Below are positions 32,713 through 40,928 of a DNA stretch of 64,000 bases, piece after piece (within the stretch, counting starts at the first letter, position 1; every line of letters starts with the position of its first letter). The DNA lies in assembly GCF_001613795.1 (NCBI RefSeq), contig NZ_LPVZ01000013.1:62001-126000 (forward strand), written 5' to 3'. The notes beneath the pieces were generated by a model, which was not told the DNA's origin, did not search any database, and was given only the letters and a program-made list of their open reading frames with translations. The position numbers were made by a program, and so were the translations under genes. This stretch comes from Thalassospira sp. MCCC 1A01148 (GTDB taxonomy: Bacteria; Pseudomonadota; Alphaproteobacteria; Rhodospirillales; Thalassospiraceae).

Positions 32713-33345
32713 ATGGATTGGTCACAGGTTTTGAGTTTTGCGCTGGTTGCGTCGTTGCTTGTCATGTCGCCGGGGCCCAATGGTGTTCTGGTTGCCAAGA
32801 CGGTGCCGACATCAGGACGTCTGGCCGGTATGGCCAATGTTGCCGGATTTGTGACGGCCTTTTACCTGCACGGGACTTTGTCGATCCTTGGTATTTCGGT
32901 CATCCTCGTGCAATCCGCACAGGCCTTCATGATCGTGAAGTTTTTGGGGGCGGCCTATTTGTGCTGGATCGGGTTCAAGGCGCTGCGTGATGCGTGGCGC
33001 GGGGTGAAAACGGTTGGCGCAGTTTCACCGGCCAAGCGCAAACGCACGTTAATCAATGCCTATGGCGAGGGGTTCTTGACCAATGCCCTTAACCCCAAGA
33101 CGTCGATGTTTTACTTGGCAGCCTTCCCGCAATTCATCCCGGTAGGAGAGGGGGCGGTGACATCGGCCTTTATGCTGGTGTGTCTGCACGGGGCGATCAA
33201 CGCGGTATGGTTCGGGGCAATGGTGATGTTAATGGCACGGTTGACGCGCCTTGCCGGGAGTGGTCGTTTCCAACGCGCGCTCAAGGCAACCACCGGGGCA
33301 GTGTTCATTGCCTTTGGCGTCAAGCTGGCAGCCCTTCGCCCATAA
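32713..33345 (+). CDS. LysE/RhtB family amino acid exporter
   Basis: A 210-residue inner-membrane protein with about five or six helices. The N-terminal motif MSPGPNGVLVAKTVPTSGR and later EGFLTNALNPKTSMFYLAAFPQF are the classic LysE/RhtB signatures (GPN...R and NPK...FF). It should export an amino acid or homoserine lactone-like compound; the substrate cannot be inferred. The ATG is preceded by AAAGGATCG. A terminator-like stem follows the stop. Confidence 0.88.
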   Translation: MDWSQVLSFALVASLLVMSPGPNGVLVAKTVPTSGRLAGMANVAGFVTAFYLHGTLSILGISVILVQSAQAFMIVKFLGAAYLCWIGFKALRDAWRGVKTVGAVSPAKRKRTLINAYGEGFLTNALNPKTSMFYLAAFPQFIPVGEGAVTSAFMLVCLHGAINAVWFGAMVMLMARLTRLAGSGRFQRALKATTGAVFIAFGVKLAALRP

Positions 33346-33368
33346 ATCCCGCCAAAGATATTCTGATA

Positions 33369-33407
33369 AGCCCGTCGGCCAGATTGGTCGGCGGGCTTTT
33401 CATTTTC
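33369..33407 (+). terminator. Terminator after the LysE gene
   Basis: AGCCCGTCGGCC pairs with GGTCGGCGGGCT (two wobbles) around AGATT, followed by TTTTCATTTT. It abuts the stop of the convergent small gene. Confidence 0.75.
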
Positions 33408-33558
33408 GCACCACAATCAGGGCCATGACGGCACAAAACAGGGCAAACAGGATGTCGCTTGCAGCGATATTGCCTGTTACCAGTGCCTCAAACGCGGCAA
33501 TCGGCAGGATGATCGAGGTCAGGACGAGAAAGACCGGGTTAAACAGTTTCTGTTTCAT
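33400..33558 (-). CDS. 52-residue small membrane protein co-encoded with the lactate permease
   Basis: This frame is too short to be noticed by length alone. It starts one base after the stop of the permease gene and encodes two hydrophobic helices: VFLVLTSIILPIAAFEAL and ASDILFALFCAVMALIVV, ending in RK. The tight spacing makes translational coupling very likely. I know no family for it. A role as accessory subunit or stabiliser of the permease is inference. Confidence 0.6.
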   Translation of the reverse strand: MKQKLFNPVFLVLTSIILPIAAFEALVTGNIAASDILFALFCAVMALIVVRK

Positions 33559-33559
33559 C

Positions 33560-35134
33560 TTATGCGCCCCCGTTCATCGTCGTGATCAAAAGTATCCCGA
33601 GTGCCATGAAGCCGCAAAGTGCGGTCAGGATGACACCGGTTTTAAGAACAACCGACAGCACTGGTCCTTCCTTTCCCGACAGACCGACTGTGGAACAGCC
33701 AACCAGAATTTTCGACGGTGCCAGCATGCTGCCAAGTGATGCGCCCGTTGCCTGTGCTGCCAGAACAAGGGCGGTTGAAAGGCCGGAAAGTTCGGCGGTG
33801 TGACGCTGGAACATGCCAAAGACGACGTTGGAATTGTTCGTGCTGCCGGTCATGAAGGCGCCAAGCGCACCAATCGCCGGTGAAATCACCGGATAGGCGA
33901 CGGCAAACGCCCCGGAAAAGACAGCAGCCCCGCCTTCGGCCAGGGCATAGGTCATGCCTGCATGATCCATGATGATGGCAAGGCCGATCACAGGCACCAT
34001 GCCGATGCTGGTCGGAAGGCCGCTTTTAAGCGTGCGTTGCCAGATACGTTTGCCAATCCCGTTATCGTAATGACCGCGCAGCTTGAAGAAGGTAAAGCTG
34101 ATGGCAGCCGTGTAAAGCAGCAGTGCGCCCGGATGGCCAAAGATCGCGATGGCCTTGGCACTTTCTGCTTCGATCACCCAACCGCTTGCGGTGGCCGTTT
34201 CCGGGAACTCAAGCGTGAAGCGGATCTTGCCAAGCAGCATCTCGATCGCCGGGACAAAGGTGGCAAGCGTGACCAGCAAGATGAAAACCAGATAGGGTGT
34301 GAGTGCTTCGATCAATGGCATGTGGTGATGATCATCGGCAACCTGTTCGGCAACATCATCGGGATGGGGTTTCCAGAACCGGGTCACAATGATCGATGTA
34401 ACAAGCCCGGCAATCCCCGCCGTCAGGCCACCCAGTGTCCAGACACCATAGTTGGCCATGAAATACTGTACGACGCCCATCACGCCGGAAATCAGGATCA
34501 GCGGTGCCACGCGGCGGCGAATGGTGCGGAACCCGCCATCCAGCCACAAAACCGCCGCCCCGCACATGAAGCCCGACAGACCCAAAAGGATCGCGGAATA
34601 ATGGGTCAATTCAGTCCCCGGAATGCCGGTAACACCTATCAATGCTTCAAACGATGTTGCCATGTTGCCAAACAGAACCGACCAGCTATGACCGATCATT
34701 GGGGCAGCAACGGCCAGCACTGGCGAGAAACCCATGCCAAGCAGAAGCGGCGCAACAACGGCAATAGGTACGCCAAAGCCTGCGACCCCCTGCAAGAAGC
34801 TGGCAAAGACGTAACCCAGTATCAGAAGCTGTAGAGGGCGATCATCGGTCAGCGACCGAATGGCGCGCCCGATGGTTTTGATTGCACCTGCTTCTTCGGC
34901 CGCGAAATAAAGGATCAATGCCGCCCAGACGATATAAAGGATATAAAGGGCCAGCATCACGCCCTTGGCCTGGGCGATGATTAGCATGCCGGGGGGGGCG
35001 CCAAAGAAGAAGACGGCAAGGATAACCGTAACAAACCAGGCGGCGGCACCGGCGCGCGCGGCACCCCAGTTCGCCTTGATCATCAGAAACAGAATGCTTG
35101 CGATTGGCAGGGCTGCCAGCAGGAAGTCGGTCAT
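33560..35134 (-). CDS. L-lactate permease (LctP family)
   Basis: A 524-residue inner-membrane transporter with about 12-14 helices. Family signatures include YVFASFLQGVAGFGVPIAVVAPLLLG and VAAPMIGHSWSVLFGNMATSFEAL in the first half, and GAFMTGSTNNSNVVFGMFQ and LVGCSTVGLSGKEGPVL near the end. These are typical of LctP proteins that import lactate or glycolate with protons. It is followed one base later by a 52-residue membrane protein gene. No lactate dehydrogenase gene lies near. Confidence 0.88.
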   Translation of the reverse strand: MTDFLLAALPIASILFLMIKANWGAARAGAAAWFVTVILAVFFFGAPPGMLIIAQAKGVMLALYILYIVWAALILYFAAEEAGAIKTIGRAIRSLTDDRPLQLLILGYVFASFLQGVAGFGVPIAVVAPLLLGMGFSPVLAVAAPMIGHSWSVLFGNMATSFEALIGVTGIPGTELTHYSAILLGLSGFMCGAAVLWLDGGFRTIRRRVAPLILISGVMGVVQYFMANYGVWTLGGLTAGIAGLVTSIIVTRFWKPHPDDVAEQVADDHHHMPLIEALTPYLVFILLVTLATFVPAIEMLLGKIRFTLEFPETATASGWVIEAESAKAIAIFGHPGALLLYTAAISFTFFKLRGHYDNGIGKRIWQRTLKSGLPTSIGMVPVIGLAIIMDHAGMTYALAEGGAAVFSGAFAVAYPVISPAIGALGAFMTGSTNNSNVVFGMFQRHTAELSGLSTALVLAAQATGASLGSMLAPSKILVGCSTVGLSGKEGPVLSVVLKTGVILTALCGFMALGILLITTMNGGA

Positions 35135-35262
35135 GAAGGGCGCACCATAACCTTTTGAAACAAGGGGCTATCGTTGAAGTCTTCAACGGGAAGCGCATAT
35201 TGTCCGACCAATGATGCAAGCGCAAGTGGTGTGTTCTGGTATTTCGTATGATGAAAGCAAAA

Positions 35263-35295
35263 TGCCGGATTCACGAAGAACCCGGCATTTGCAAA
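35263..35295. terminator. Terminator of the luciferase-like monooxygenase gene
   Basis: ATGCCGG and CCGGCAT form a stem around GTTCTTCGTGAAT, with runs of T on the minus strand (TTTTGCTTT). Confidence 0.75.
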
Positions 35296-35315
35296 AAATA
35301 AGGTGTCGCTTGGCC

Positions 35316-36335
35316 TTAGGCGCAGTCTTTGTTCTCGGACTTTGCGTTCATTTCGCCAAATAGCTCGGCTGCAATTTCAAATGACTTCAGGCGTGCCGAC
35401 TGATCAAAAATGTTGGCCGTTACCATGATTTCGTCGGCCTTGGTCATATAGGCAAACTCGCGCAGTTTCTTGCGCACCGTGTCACGGCCGCCGATGGCTG
35501 CATAGCGCATGGCGTGGTCAACCCCGGCCTTTTCAACCCGGTTCCAGACTTCGCTCATATCCTTGACAGGTTTTGGCAATTGGCCCGGTGTGCCGCGCCG
35601 CAAATTAAGGAACTGCTGTTGCATCGAGGTTGCCAGATATTCACCTTCCTCGTCGGTATCGGCGGCAAAGAAACCCATCGCCGCAATCGCGTAGGGCTTA
35701 TCAAGCGCTTCGCTTGGCTCAAACCGGTTGCGATAAAGGGTCAGCGCATCCATCAGCATGTCGGGTGCAAAGTGCGATGCAAAGGCAAAGGGCAGGCCAA
35801 GGCGTGCGGCAAGGTCAGCAGAAAACAGGCTGCTGCCCAGAAGCCACATTGGAACCTGCGATCCATAGCCCGGTACAGCCCGGATCGGTGGATTGCCTTC
35901 AAGCGGGGCAAGGAATGCCTGCACTTGCAGAACGTCCTGAATAAAGCGTTCTTCGGAACCATGCATGTCACGGCGAAGGGCGGCGGCGGTGCGTTGGTCC
36001 GTGCCTGGTGCGCGGCCAATGCCCAGATCAATACGACCGGGATGAAGGGCTTCAAGGGTGCCGAACTGTTCGGCAATTACCAACGGTGCATGGTTGGGCA
36101 GCATGACGCCACCTGACCCAACGCGAATGGTTTTGGTACCCGCTGCCACATGGGCCATAACCACAGACGTCGCGGCACTGGCAATGCCAGGCATATTGTG
36201 ATGTTCAGCCAGCCAATAGCGATGATAGCCAAGCTTTTCAGCATGTTGGGCGAGTGCAAGCGTATTGCGCAATGCGTCAGAGGGGTGTTCGCCTGCATTC
36301 ACCGGGCAAAGATCAAGAAGGGAATATCTTAGCAT
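35316..36335 (-). CDS. LLM class flavin-dependent oxidoreductase
   Basis: A 339-residue member of the bacterial luciferase-like monooxygenase family. Characteristic pieces are [26 protein letters not shown] near the N terminus, [23 protein letters not shown] and [14 protein letters not shown], which form the flavin site of the barrel. It uses reduced FMN or F420 from a partner reductase; no reductase gene is adjacent. It may be an alkanal or thioether monooxygenase, but this cannot be settled. It has its own terminator. Confidence 0.87.
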   Translation of the reverse strand: MLRYSLLDLCPVNAGEHPSDALRNTLALAQHAEKLGYHRYWLAEHHNMPGIASAATSVVMAHVAAGTKTIRVGSGGVMLPNHAPLVIAEQFGTLEALHPGRIDLGIGRAPGTDQRTAAALRRDMHGSEERFIQDVLQVQAFLAPLEGNPPIRAVPGYGSQVPMWLLGSSLFSADLAARLGLPFAFASHFAPDMLMDALTLYRNRFEPSEALDKPYAIAAMGFFAADTDEEGEYLATSMQQQFLNLRRGTPGQLPKPVKDMSEVWNRVEKAGVDHAMRYAAIGGRDTVRKKLREFAYMTKADEIMVTANIFDQSARLKSFEIAAELFGEMNAKSENKDCA

Positions 36336-36466
36336 AGCCAGACTTTCGATTTGGCGCGGACATCACAGAAGTTACAGGTTTGCGGCGCGCCTGATTTCAC
36401 AGTTGGCATTAATCTAGCGTGAAATTGCCCGGATGCCAGCCCCGAGAACCAGATCAGTTGATCCTG

Positions 36467-37357
36467 TCAGCTTTGATGGGCGGCAAGGGTGCGGCTGACG
36501 AAATTACGCAATGCGGTCGAGATATCATTGCTGCGATAAGCCAGTGAAAGCTGTGCAATCGGCACTTCGCCTTCGATCTCGCGATAGGCGACACCCTTTG
36601 CCTGAAGCTGCGTCATCGGTTTGGGAACCAGCGAAAAGCCAAGCTCGGCGGCAACGAAATTGATCACGGACCCAAGCTGTGGCGCGATCTGACCCATTTG
36701 CGGTTCAAACCCGCTGTCCCGACAGGCGCTGACGACCTTGTCGTAATGGGTTGGGCCGACCGCGCGCGGGGTCAGGATCAGGGCTTCGTCGCGCAGTTCG
36801 GAAAGGGCGACTTTTTCACGTTGTGCTGCGGGGTGACCGGATGGAAGCACAAGCACCATCGGTTCGCTGGAAATCACATGCAGGCGAATGCCATCGCCCG
36901 CAATCGTATCTTGCCGCAGAAATACAGCATCAAGACGTTCATCGCGCAGACCGGCGACAAGCTGGGCCGAGTTGGCTTCTTCAAGTGTCATTTCAACGCC
37001 GGGATAACTGCGCCGGAAATCACGGAATACGCGCGGGACAGACGGGCTGAAGGCGGCGGACGCCGTGAAACCCACCCGGATCGATCCGACTTCGCCGCGC
37101 CCGGCGCGCTGGGCGGCGCGAATGGCGCGCTCTGCCAGATCGGGGAACGGCGCAACCACCTCAAGAAACGCCGTGCCTGCCTCGGTCAGTTCGGCGCCAT
37201 GGGGTACGCGATGAAACAGGGCCGTGCCGATTTCATTTTCCAGATCGCGGATTTGCTGACTAAGCGGGGGTTGCCCGATGCCGATACGTGCTGCCGCACG
37301 GGTAAAGTTGCCTTCGCGGGCGACGGCAAGGAAGTAGCGGATATGGCGCAGTTCCAT
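36467..37357 (-). CDS. LysR family transcriptional regulator
   Basis: A 296-residue LysR protein. The N-terminal helix-turn-helix is NFTRAAARIGIGQPPLSQQIRDLENEIGTALFHR, followed by a periplasmic-binding-protein-like effector domain starting IRVGFTASAAFSPSVPRVFRDF. It resembles the BenM/CatM and YnfL group. The gene is divergent from an MFS transporter gene, a common LysR arrangement, and an inverted repeat lies four bases before its start codon. It probably controls the transporter and itself in response to an unknown small molecule. Confidence 0.9.
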   Translation of the reverse strand: MELRHIRYFLAVAREGNFTRAAARIGIGQPPLSQQIRDLENEIGTALFHRVPHGAELTEAGTAFLEVVAPFPDLAERAIRAAQRAGRGEVGSIRVGFTASAAFSPSVPRVFRDFRRSYPGVEMTLEEANSAQLVAGLRDERLDAVFLRQDTIAGDGIRLHVISSEPMVLVLPSGHPAAQREKVALSELRDEALILTPRAVGPTHYDKVVSACRDSGFEPQMGQIAPQLGSVINFVAAELGFSLVPKPMTQLQAKGVAYREIEGEVPIAQLSLAYRSNDISTALRNFVSRTLAAHQS

Positions 37358-37360
37358 CGT

Positions 37361-37381
37361 TGATATACCTAAAACATATCA
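37361..37381. promoter_or_regulatory. Probable LysR operator between the LysR and MFS genes
   Basis: TGATAT and ATATCA are perfect inverted arms around nine bases (ACCTAAAAC). The site is adjacent to the LysR start codon and overlaps the place where its ribosome-binding site would be. Confidence 0.6.
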
Positions 37382-37468
37382 TAGAAGACACTTCCATATA
37401 TTGGACGGATAGATGCGATAGTGCAATCATAAGCATCACCCCACGAGATATTCCAAAAGAGGTCGCAA

Positions 37469-38827
37469 ATGGCTGTTCCCCGGGACAATGACCCAGAACA
37501 ACATTCTGTTCGTGCTGCTGATACGGCGTCATCTGATGCAACGCCCCCCATGCGTTCGCAAAGCCCGCTCGCGTCCACCAACGCAAATGCGTCTGCCGAT
37601 CCGGTTTGGATCAAACCGGGATCGGCCGCATTTCGCCGTATCAGCATTGCACTGTTTTTGGCAGGCTACGCGACCTTTTCACTGATTTACTGTGTGCAGC
37701 CGCTGTTGCCGGAACTTTCAAGGCACTTTGTGGTTGGGCCAGCTGAAAGCTCGCTTGCGTTGTCTTTGACCACAGGGTTTTTGGCCTTTGCCATCTTGCT
37801 GGCAGGTGCGGTGTCAGAGGCCGTCGGGCGCAAGCAATTGATGCTGATTTCTATTTGTGTGGCTTCGGTTTTGAATCTGATCGCGCCATTTCTGTCCGAC
37901 TGGCACGCCTTTCTTGTTGTCCGCGCGCTTGAAGGATTAGTGCTCGGCGGGGTTCCTGCTGTTGCCATGGCCTATCTGGCCGAGGAAATAGATCCCAAGG
38001 GCCTTGGTATGGCGATGGGCATCTACATCAGCGGGACCGCGATCGGCGGCTTGAGTGGTCGTGTCGTGATCGGTTTCCTGACTGATCTTTTTGGTTGGCA
38101 CGTTGCGCTCGGCGCGATGGGGGGCTTGGGTCTGATTGCTGCCCTTGGGTTTGCTGTTCTGTTGCCGGCATCACGGAACTTTGTAAGACGTCCGGGATTT
38201 CAGGTTGGGTATCACCTGCGGGCCTGGGGCGGGCATCTGAAAAATGCAGGCTTGCCATTTGTGTTCCTGATTGGCGCTTTTGCCATGGGCTGCTTCGTGA
38301 CGGTGTTCAACTATGTCGGTTTCCGACTTTCCGATGCGCCCTATGGCCTGTCACAAAGCCAGATTGGGTTGATCTTTGTTGTCTATTTGTGTGGGTCAGT
38401 GACGTCATCCATCGCCGGTGCGCTATCAGACAAAATCGGGCGTGGTCCGGTGCTGGTCGTGGGGCTGATCCTGGCCGCCCTTGGTGTCGGACTGACCGTA
38501 TTTGACAGCCTGCCAGTAATCATTGGCGGGATTGTCATCCTGACCAGCGGTTTCTTCGTTGCTCATTCGATTGCCAGTGGCTGGGTCGGGCGGCTTGCCG
38601 AAACGGCCAAGGGCCATGCGTCGTCGCTGTATCTTCTGGCCTATTATCTGGGATCAAGCATCATGGGATCGGTGGGTGGCTGGTTCTGGGATCAGGGCGG
38701 ATGGAACGCGGTTGCGGGCTTTGCCGGATCTCTGTTGCTTTGCGCGCTGTTATGCGGGCTTTACCTTTGGGGGCGTGCGGTAAAGATTGTGCGCCAGTCA
38801 CAAACCCGGGTTGCCAGAACGGCCTGA
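37469..38827 (+). CDS. MFS transporter (YnfM-like)
   Basis: A 452-residue major facilitator protein with 12 helices preceded by about 50 polar residues. The inter-helix motif A is GAVSEAVGRKQLMLIS (D/E..GRK) and the second half repeats it as GALSDKIGRGPVLV. The helix segment FSLIYCVQPLLPELSRHF is typical of the YnfM/arabinose-efflux subgroup. It is divergent from a LysR gene that likely controls it. Export of a drug or metabolite is probable; the substrate is unknown. The long N terminus may mean a later true start. Confidence 0.87.
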   Translation: MAVPRDNDPEQHSVRAADTASSDATPPMRSQSPLASTNANASADPVWIKPGSAAFRRISIALFLAGYATFSLIYCVQPLLPELSRHFVVGPAESSLALSLTTGFLAFAILLAGAVSEAVGRKQLMLISICVASVLNLIAPFLSDWHAFLVVRALEGLVLGGVPAVAMAYLAEEIDPKGLGMAMGIYISGTAIGGLSGRVVIGFLTDLFGWHVALGAMGGLGLIAALGFAVLLPASRNFVRRPGFQVGYHLRAWGGHLKNAGLPFVFLIGAFAMGCFVTVFNYVGFRLSDAPYGLSQSQIGLIFVVYLCGSVTSSIAGALSDKIGRGPVLVVGLILAALGVGLTVFDSLPVIIGGIVILTSGFFVAHSIASGWVGRLAETAKGHASSLYLLAYYLGSSIMGSVGGWFWDQGGWNAVAGFAGSLLLCALLCGLYLWGRAVKIVRQSQTRVARTA

Positions 38828-38835
38828 TCAAAACA

Positions 38836-38868
38836 AAAACCCCCGCCATGATGGACGGGGGTTTTATC
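38836..38868. terminator. Bidirectional terminator between the MFS gene and cysK
   Basis: AACCCCCG(C) pairs with (G)CGGGGGTT around CCATGATGG, flanked by AAAACAAA and TTTTATCTTTT. Confidence 0.88.
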
Positions 38869-38892
38869 TTTTAGGATGGCTTTGTGTCCGGC

Positions 38893-39891
38893 CTAGAGCC
38901 AATCAGGCGTCGGAAGGCCTTTTTCCTTGAGGAAGGCCGGGTTCCAAAGCTTGCTCTGATAACGGGTGCCAAGGTCACAAAGAATGGTGACGATGGTTTT
39001 GCCCGGACCGAGTTCACGGGCAAGGCGTACGGCACCGGCGACGTTGATACCGGTCGAGCCACCCATGCACAGACCTTCTTCCTTGAGCAGGTCAAAGACG
39101 ATCGGCAGCATTTCCTCGTCCGAGATCTGGAACGGGTGATCGATCTCAACACCTTCAAGGTTGGCGGTGATACGACCCTGACCGATCCCCTCTGAGATCG
39201 AGCTGCCTTCGGATTTCAGTTCACCGAATTTGTAGTGGCTGTAAAGGGCCGCACCCATCGGATCGGCAAGGCCGATCTGGACGTCTTTGTTGCGATCCTT
39301 AAGCGCCATGGAAACACCGGCAAGTGTGCCGCCGGTACCAACCGCACAGATAAATCCGTCAACCTTCCCGTCGGTCTGTTCCCAGATTTCGGGTGCGGTG
39401 GTGTCAATGTGACCCTGACGGTTGGCGACGTTGTCAAACTGGTTGGCCCAGATCGCACCATTGGGTTCAGACTGCGCAAGTTCTTCGGCCAGACGGCGCG
39501 ACACATGCACATAGTTGTTTTCATCGCGATAGGGAACAGCAGGTACTTCGCGCAAATCCGCGCCGAGAAGACGCAGCAGGTCTTTCTTTTCCTGGCTCTG
39601 GGTTTCCGGGATGACAATCACGGTGCGATAGCCCAAAGCATTGCCGACAGTGGCAAGGCCGATGCCGGTATTACCAGCGGTCCCTTCAACGATAACGCCG
39701 CCCGGCTTCAACAGACCGCGCGCTTCGGCGTCGCGAATGATGGCAAGGGCAGCACGGTCCTTGACCGACCCGCCCGGGTTTGCGTATTCCGCCTTGCCAA
39801 GAATGGTGCAGCCCGTCAGCTCGGAAACCTTTTTAAGCTTCACGAGAGGGGTGCGGCCAATGGCTTCGATGGTGCCATTGCGAATGTCCAT
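38893..39891 (-). CDS. cysK: Cysteine synthase (O-acetylserine sulfhydrylase)
   Basis: A 332-residue fold type II PLP enzyme that makes cysteine from O-acetylserine and sulfide. The PLP lysine is in YANPGGSVKDRAAL, the substrate-binding loop is EGTAGNTGIGLA, and the phosphate-binding glycines are CAVGTGGTLAGVS. The insert PYRDENNYVHVSRRLAEEL and the late GTRYQSKLWN are typical of the alphaproteobacterial CysK type. The ATG at 39891 (MDIRNGTIEAIGRTPLV) fits the family start better than one four codons upstream. It is convergent with the MFS gene across a shared terminator. Confidence 0.92.
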   Translation of the reverse strand: MDIRNGTIEAIGRTPLVKLKKVSELTGCTILGKAEYANPGGSVKDRAALAIIRDAEARGLLKPGGVIVEGTAGNTGIGLATVGNALGYRTVIVIPETQSQEKKDLLRLLGADLREVPAVPYRDENNYVHVSRRLAEELAQSEPNGAIWANQFDNVANRQGHIDTTAPEIWEQTDGKVDGFICAVGTGGTLAGVSMALKDRNKDVQIGLADPMGAALYSHYKFGELKSEGSSISEGIGQGRITANLEGVEIDHPFQISDEEMLPIVFDLLKEEGLCMGGSTGINVAGAVRLARELGPGKTIVTILCDLGTRYQSKLWNPAFLKEKGLPTPDWL

Positions 39892-40029
39892 GACAGACTC
39901 CAAACATGGTGGTTTTCAATTAGATTGATTGTTGATTGGTCTTTTTGCACACAAAAGTCAAGGCAGTTTAAAATATACAACGTAAATATTGTGTGATTAT
40001 TGTCTTTTCTGCATATCGAACCAATTCGC

Positions 40030-40641
40030 TCAAACCCCGCAGTTCTGCCGCAGTCGGTCCCGGTTAAGGATCAGCCACTGAACGGCTATGGTGGTCATTG
40101 CATTGCAGAGTTGTCCATTTTGCAACATCGCAATGCATTCCTCGGCAGACACAGTAAAGACGCGAATATCTTCACCTTCCTCGTCAAGGCCATGCAACCC
40201 GCCAGCATGGGCCGCGTCAACCTGCCCGTAATAAAGCGTGACCGTCTCGCTTGAACAGCCCGGGGTCACGTAGTAATGCGAAATCAGTTCGAGTGGTCCG
40301 ACGATTTTACATCCGGCTTCCTCCATCGTTTCGCGACGCGCGACGTCTTCGGCACTTTCACCGTCTTCAATGATCCCTGCGACAATTTCTGTCAGCCAGA
40401 CAGGCATGGCGGGATTATCTGCATTTACTGATATGGTGCCGGGGCGAAACTGTTCAATCAGGACGACTTCATCGCGGACAGGGTCATAGGGCAAAACCGC
40501 AACAGCGTGACCACGTTCCAGAATTTCGCGCTCGACAATGGTGCTTTGAGTGCCATCAAATCTGTCATGTTGCAGCTGATAGACGTCAATCTTGCAGTAG
40601 CCGTCCCATGTGCGGGTTCGGTCAATTATTTTAAAGTTCAT
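40030..40641 (-). CDS. nudF: NUDIX hydrolase, ADP-ribose pyrophosphatase type
   Basis: A 203-residue NUDIX protein. The NUDIX box GIIEDGESAEDVARRETMEEAG (G-x5-E-x7-REUxEExG pattern) is complete, and the preceding EIVAG together with the following YYVTPGCSSETVTLYYGQV match ADP-ribose pyrophosphatases (NudF). It hydrolyses ADP-ribose to AMP and ribose 5-phosphate. The start is uncertain; I use the ATG at 40641 (MNFKIIDRTRTWDGY), since the 23 residues upstream are polar and not conserved-looking. Confidence 0.85.
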   Translation of the reverse strand: MNFKIIDRTRTWDGYCKIDVYQLQHDRFDGTQSTIVEREILERGHAVAVLPYDPVRDEVVLIEQFRPGTISVNADNPAMPVWLTEIVAGIIEDGESAEDVARRETMEEAGCKIVGPLELISHYYVTPGCSSETVTLYYGQVDAAHAGGLHGLDEEGEDIRVFTVSAEECIAMLQNGQLCNAMTTIAVQWLILNRDRLRQNCGV

Positions 40642-40928
40642 GTTCTTCACAGTGTTTCTCTTGGGCCGGGTTGATTTTACGCTGCGATGCGGGTTTGTCA
40701 TTGCCGTCAATATTTGATTATGATTATGTATTAAGGGGTTAATTGGTTTTCGATTAATGATGCAGCCTTTTGTTTGATAGCGTCGTGTATCGGGATAGGA
40801 CTGGCATCCGCTGGTTTCAATTATATTAGAACTGGTGTAACCTTTTGGATATGGCGCGAATAGAATTAGGTCGTAACTGACTGTGCCTTAATTCAGGGTT
40901 TAGGTATCTCGGGGGATACAGGGCGTTG

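Noticed and set aside
33962-34834. A 290-codon plus-strand frame opposite the lactate permease.
   Set aside because: Antisense shadow; composition is charged and repetitive without recognisable domains, while the other strand encodes a clear LctP permease.
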